Source of the DNA: Rickettsiales bacterium UBA1997
Lineage (GTDB): Bacteria; Pseudomonadota; Alphaproteobacteria; Rickettsiales; UBA1997
NCBI GenBank assembly: GCA_002335845.1
Contig: DDCV01000059.1
Location: 1 to 28,011, forward strand
Reading direction: 5' to 3'
Length of the DNA stretch: 28,011 nt
Below are positions 25,909 to 28,011 of this stretch, piece after piece. Within the stretch, counting starts at the first letter, position 1, and each line of letters begins with the position of its first letter. Below the pieces are notes generated by a model, which saw only the letters and a program-made list of their open reading frames with translations, ran no database searches and had not been told where the DNA came from. A program made the translations under genes and the position numbers.

Positions 25909-27834
25909 ATGAAAAATAAAACAATAATTATTGACGCAGCTCATCCCGAAGAAAAGAGAGTAGCTGTATTGGAAAATGGCATTTTACAAGATTTCAATCG
26001 CGAAGCTTTATCCATAAAGCAAATTAAAAGCAATATTTACTACGCCAAAATAATAAGAGTCGAAGCATCGCTGCAAGCCTGCTTTGTTGATTATGGTGCT
26101 GAAAGACATGGTTTTTTGCCATTCTCCGAAATTCATCCTGATTATTTTCAAATTTCAGAAGAAGAAAGAAAAAGCCTACTAGAAGATAGCAATTCTAATG
26201 CTAATACTGATACAGAAGAAGAGGATGAAGCAGAAAGCATTAGCCGTCAAAATCATAAAAAAGATGATGCGCCAGGAGAGTCAATTATCACCGGGTCCTA
26301 TTCAATAGAAGATGAAACAGAAAGCTATCACGGCAATATTAGCACGATATATAAGAGATTCAATATTCAAGATGTTATAAAGCCTGAACAAATGATTTTG
26401 ATACAGGCTACAAAAGAAGAAAGAGGCAATAAAGGCGCCTCAATGACAACTTACATTTCGATTGCTGGAAAATATTGTGTTCTAATGGGAAATACCCCTA
26501 ATAAAGGTGGCGTTTCCAAAAAAGTTGAAAATTTTCGTGACCGCAAATTATTAAAATCAATAATTGCTGATTTAAACGTTCCAAATGACCGCTCAATAAT
26601 AATTAGAACCGCAGGAGTTGGTAAAAAACCTGAAGAAATTAAGCGTGACTATGAGTATCTAGAAAGGCTATGGACAAGTATTAAAGATGTCTCAAACTCA
26701 TCAAAGGGACCTTCCTTTATTCATGCTGAGGATGATATTATTAAAAAATGCATCAGAGATATTTATGATGATTCAACTAAGGAAGTTATAGTTGAAGGTA
26801 GTGAGGCTTTTAGTACTGTTGAGAACTTTGCTAAACTTACCTCAGATAACATAAGCAATATCAAGCTTTACGATGATAGAGTTCCAGTTTTTAACAGATT
26901 TAGAGTTGAGCAGCAAATAACCGAGCTTTATGAAAAACAAATTCACTTACCATCTGGTGGCTCAATTGTTATTGATCACACCGAAGCTTTAGTGGCAATA
27001 GATGTCAATTCTGGCAAATCAACTAAAGAAACTGGGGTTGAAAGCATGGCTTTTCATACCAATCTTGAAGCGGTAAAAGAAATAGCTCGCCAATTAAGAT
27101 TGAGAGATTTAGCGGGATTAGTTATTATTGATTTTATCGATATGTCGGACTCTAAAAACCGACGCTCTATAGAAAGAGCTCTTAGGGACGAATTGCAGAA
27201 TGATCGCGCTCGAATTCAATTGGGCCGCATCAGTATTTTTGGACTTCTTGAAATGTCCCGACAAAGACTTGGGGCCAGCTTCTTTGAAACAATCACAGAG
27301 CCTTGCAAAAACTGCTCTGGAACTGGATATGTTAGGTCTGTTGAAATTGTTGCAGTTAGCATTTTACGAGCTATTCGCCACGCTTGTTCCGACAGGCAAA
27401 CTGGAGTGATTTATATATATTCCGATCCTCACACCATTTCCTATATGATGAATTTTAAGAAGGGCGAGATATTTGCTACTGAAAAAAGCTATGGGGTTCA
27501 CATATTTATGCACCCAGAATCTGAAACTGGGGTTAGCGGCTTTAAGATTAAAAAAAGAAAGGGGTTATCTGATGACGAAAGAAGGGAAATAGAAATGAAG
27601 GTTAAAACTGGAAAAGTTAACCAACTTGATATTGAGAGAACTTTTTTTGAAAGCGGGCTGCGCGATGACAAAAAAGATGAAGAAAAAGATAGGCCTTATA
27701 AAAAATTTCATAAAAAACCTAGGCCAAAAAGCCACAAAAAACACTTTGATAAATCAAAGCATCGCAATAATAAGTCAGAATCCAAGAAGTCGTTGGTAAA
27801 ATCTATTTTTTCAGCATTTGGTAAGAAGAAATAA
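25909..27834 (+). CDS. rne: Ribonuclease E/G family endoribonuclease
   Basis: Main endonuclease of mRNA decay and rRNA/tRNA processing. The 641 aa start with the S1 RNA-binding region (VLENGILQDFNRE; YYAKIIRVEASLQACFVDYG, 44-63), interrupted at about 85-150 by an acidic insertion, as is common in alphaproteobacterial RNase E. Then come KEERGNKGASMTTYISIAG and IIRTAGVGK (sensor). The DNase I-like catalytic domain has Asp365 (LVAIDVNSGK) and Asp408 (LVIIDFIDM), the two magnesium ligands. The zinc-link cysteines are C466 and C469 (CKNCSGTG). The tail after about residue 600 is short, lysine-rich and probably binds RNA; a long degradosome scaffold is absent. Start ATG 25909 has a clear Shine-Dalgarno sequence (AAGGA). 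Confidence 0.95.
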   Translation: MKNKTIIIDAAHPEEKRVAVLENGILQDFNREALSIKQIKSNIYYAKIIRVEASLQACFVDYGAERHGFLPFSEIHPDYFQISEEERKSLLEDSNSNANTDTEEEDEAESISRQNHKKDDAPGESIITGSYSIEDETESYHGNISTIYKRFNIQDVIKPEQMILIQATKEERGNKGASMTTYISIAGKYCVLMGNTPNKGGVSKKVENFRDRKLLKSIIADLNVPNDRSIIIRTAGVGKKPEEIKRDYEYLERLWTSIKDVSNSSKGPSFIHAEDDIIKKCIRDIYDDSTKEVIVEGSEAFSTVENFAKLTSDNISNIKLYDDRVPVFNRFRVEQQITELYEKQIHLPSGGSIVIDHTEALVAIDVNSGKSTKETGVESMAFHTNLEAVKEIARQLRLRDLAGLVIIDFIDMSDSKNRRSIERALRDELQNDRARIQLGRISIFGLLEMSRQRLGASFFETITEPCKNCSGTGYVRSVEIVAVSILRAIRHACSDRQTGVIYIYSDPHTISYMMNFKKGEIFATEKSYGVHIFMHPESETGVSGFKIKKRKGLSDDERREIEMKVKTGKVNQLDIERTFFESGLRDDKKDEEKDRPYKKFHKKPRPKSHKKHFDKSKHRNNKSESKKSLVKSIFSAFGKKK

Positions 27835-27865
27835 TTTTGTATCCAACAGCTGCATTTAATACTAG

Positions 27866-27902
27866 CCACGTCTTGTCCTATTTATGATTCGATAAGACGT
27901 GG
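27866..27902 (+). other. GC-rich inverted repeat downstream of rne
   Basis: CCACGTCTTGTC (27866-27877) and GATAAGACGTGG (27891-27902) form a 12-base-pair stem with one G-U pair and a 13-base loop. It is 31 bases after the rne stop. No run of T follows directly (the next is at about 27928), so it is only a possible terminator. It could also be a dispersed palindromic repeat. The sequence after it, to the window end, holds no gene; the last 35 bases become notably GC-rich. Confidence 0.5.
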
Positions 27903-28011
27903 ATAATAGCCATGTAGACCTCACCTATTTTTTAAAATAAATCCTTTTCATTTTAAATAACAGCCATGCTATTAACCCGCGCACTAACTAGTCCACCCTG
28001 AAATACCCCCT

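Overview
The window is an AT-rich (roughly one third G+C, by eye), densely coded stretch of a bacterial chromosome. It looks like an alphaproteobacterium, most plausibly a member or relative of the Rickettsiales. The reasons are the very large NAD-type glutamate dehydrogenase (1609 aa), a separate alpha-1 subunit of the proton-translocating transhydrogenase, an alphaproteobacterial-type two-SH3 (DUF1058-like) exported protein next to glmU, a DUF6356-type small membrane protein, an RNase E with a long acidic insertion in its S1 region, and an atpD-atpC pair separated from the rest of the ATP synthase genes. It is less reduced than Rickettsia itself: it carries purD, thiE, the cbb3 oxidase assembly gene ccoS, and the cell-wall and shape genes mreD, mrdA, glmU and ftsZ. 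No rRNA, tRNA, CRISPR array, phage or complete insertion sequence was seen.

Layout. 1-2596 (+): a small membrane protein, enolase and a D-amino-acid aminotransferase, with a good promoter at the left edge. 2565-4274 (-): an orphan GspE/PilB-type ATPase whose 3' end overlaps the 3' end of the aminotransferase. 4537-22590 (+): a long co-directional run of gltX, infC, gdh, pntA, ftsZ, purD, thiE, mreD, mrdA, atpD, atpC, ccoS and fumC. The genes from infC to purD are spaced by only 8-21 bases and are probably co-transcribed. 22590-22619 is a perfect 30-base palindrome between convergent genes. 22643-23428 (-): a probable outer-membrane beta-barrel protein with a long upstream leader. 23761-27834 (+): glmU overlapping an SH3-domain protein, then RNase E behind a 323-base leader.

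The genes serve core functions. Glycolysis, the TCA cycle and amino-acid entry are represented by eno, fumC and gdh. Energy conversion is represented by pntA, atpDC and ccoS. Peptidoglycan and division are represented by D-amino-acid supply, UDP-GlcNAc synthesis by GlmU, PBP2, MreD and FtsZ. The rest covers translation and RNA turnover (gltX, infC, rne) and cofactor or nucleotide synthesis (purD, thiE). Several genes stand without their usual partners: mreD-mrdA without mreBC or rodA, atpDC without atpHAG, ccoS without ccoNOP/ccoI, pntA alpha-1 without alpha-2 and beta, and infC without rpmI-rplT. Such scattering of operons is typical of this group.

I did not find a clear new defence, mobile or biosynthetic system. 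The items most worth a second look are a divergent PurD that resembles archaeal-type enzymes, the leader of rne (short ORFs plus a hairpin over the ribosome binding site), the leader upstream of the beta-barrel gene, a fumarase with an extra block of about 29 residues, an ATP synthase epsilon subunit that lacks its C-terminal domain, and the palindromes at 22590 and 27866. Most start codons here lack a recognisable Shine-Dalgarno sequence, which makes the few strong ones stand out.
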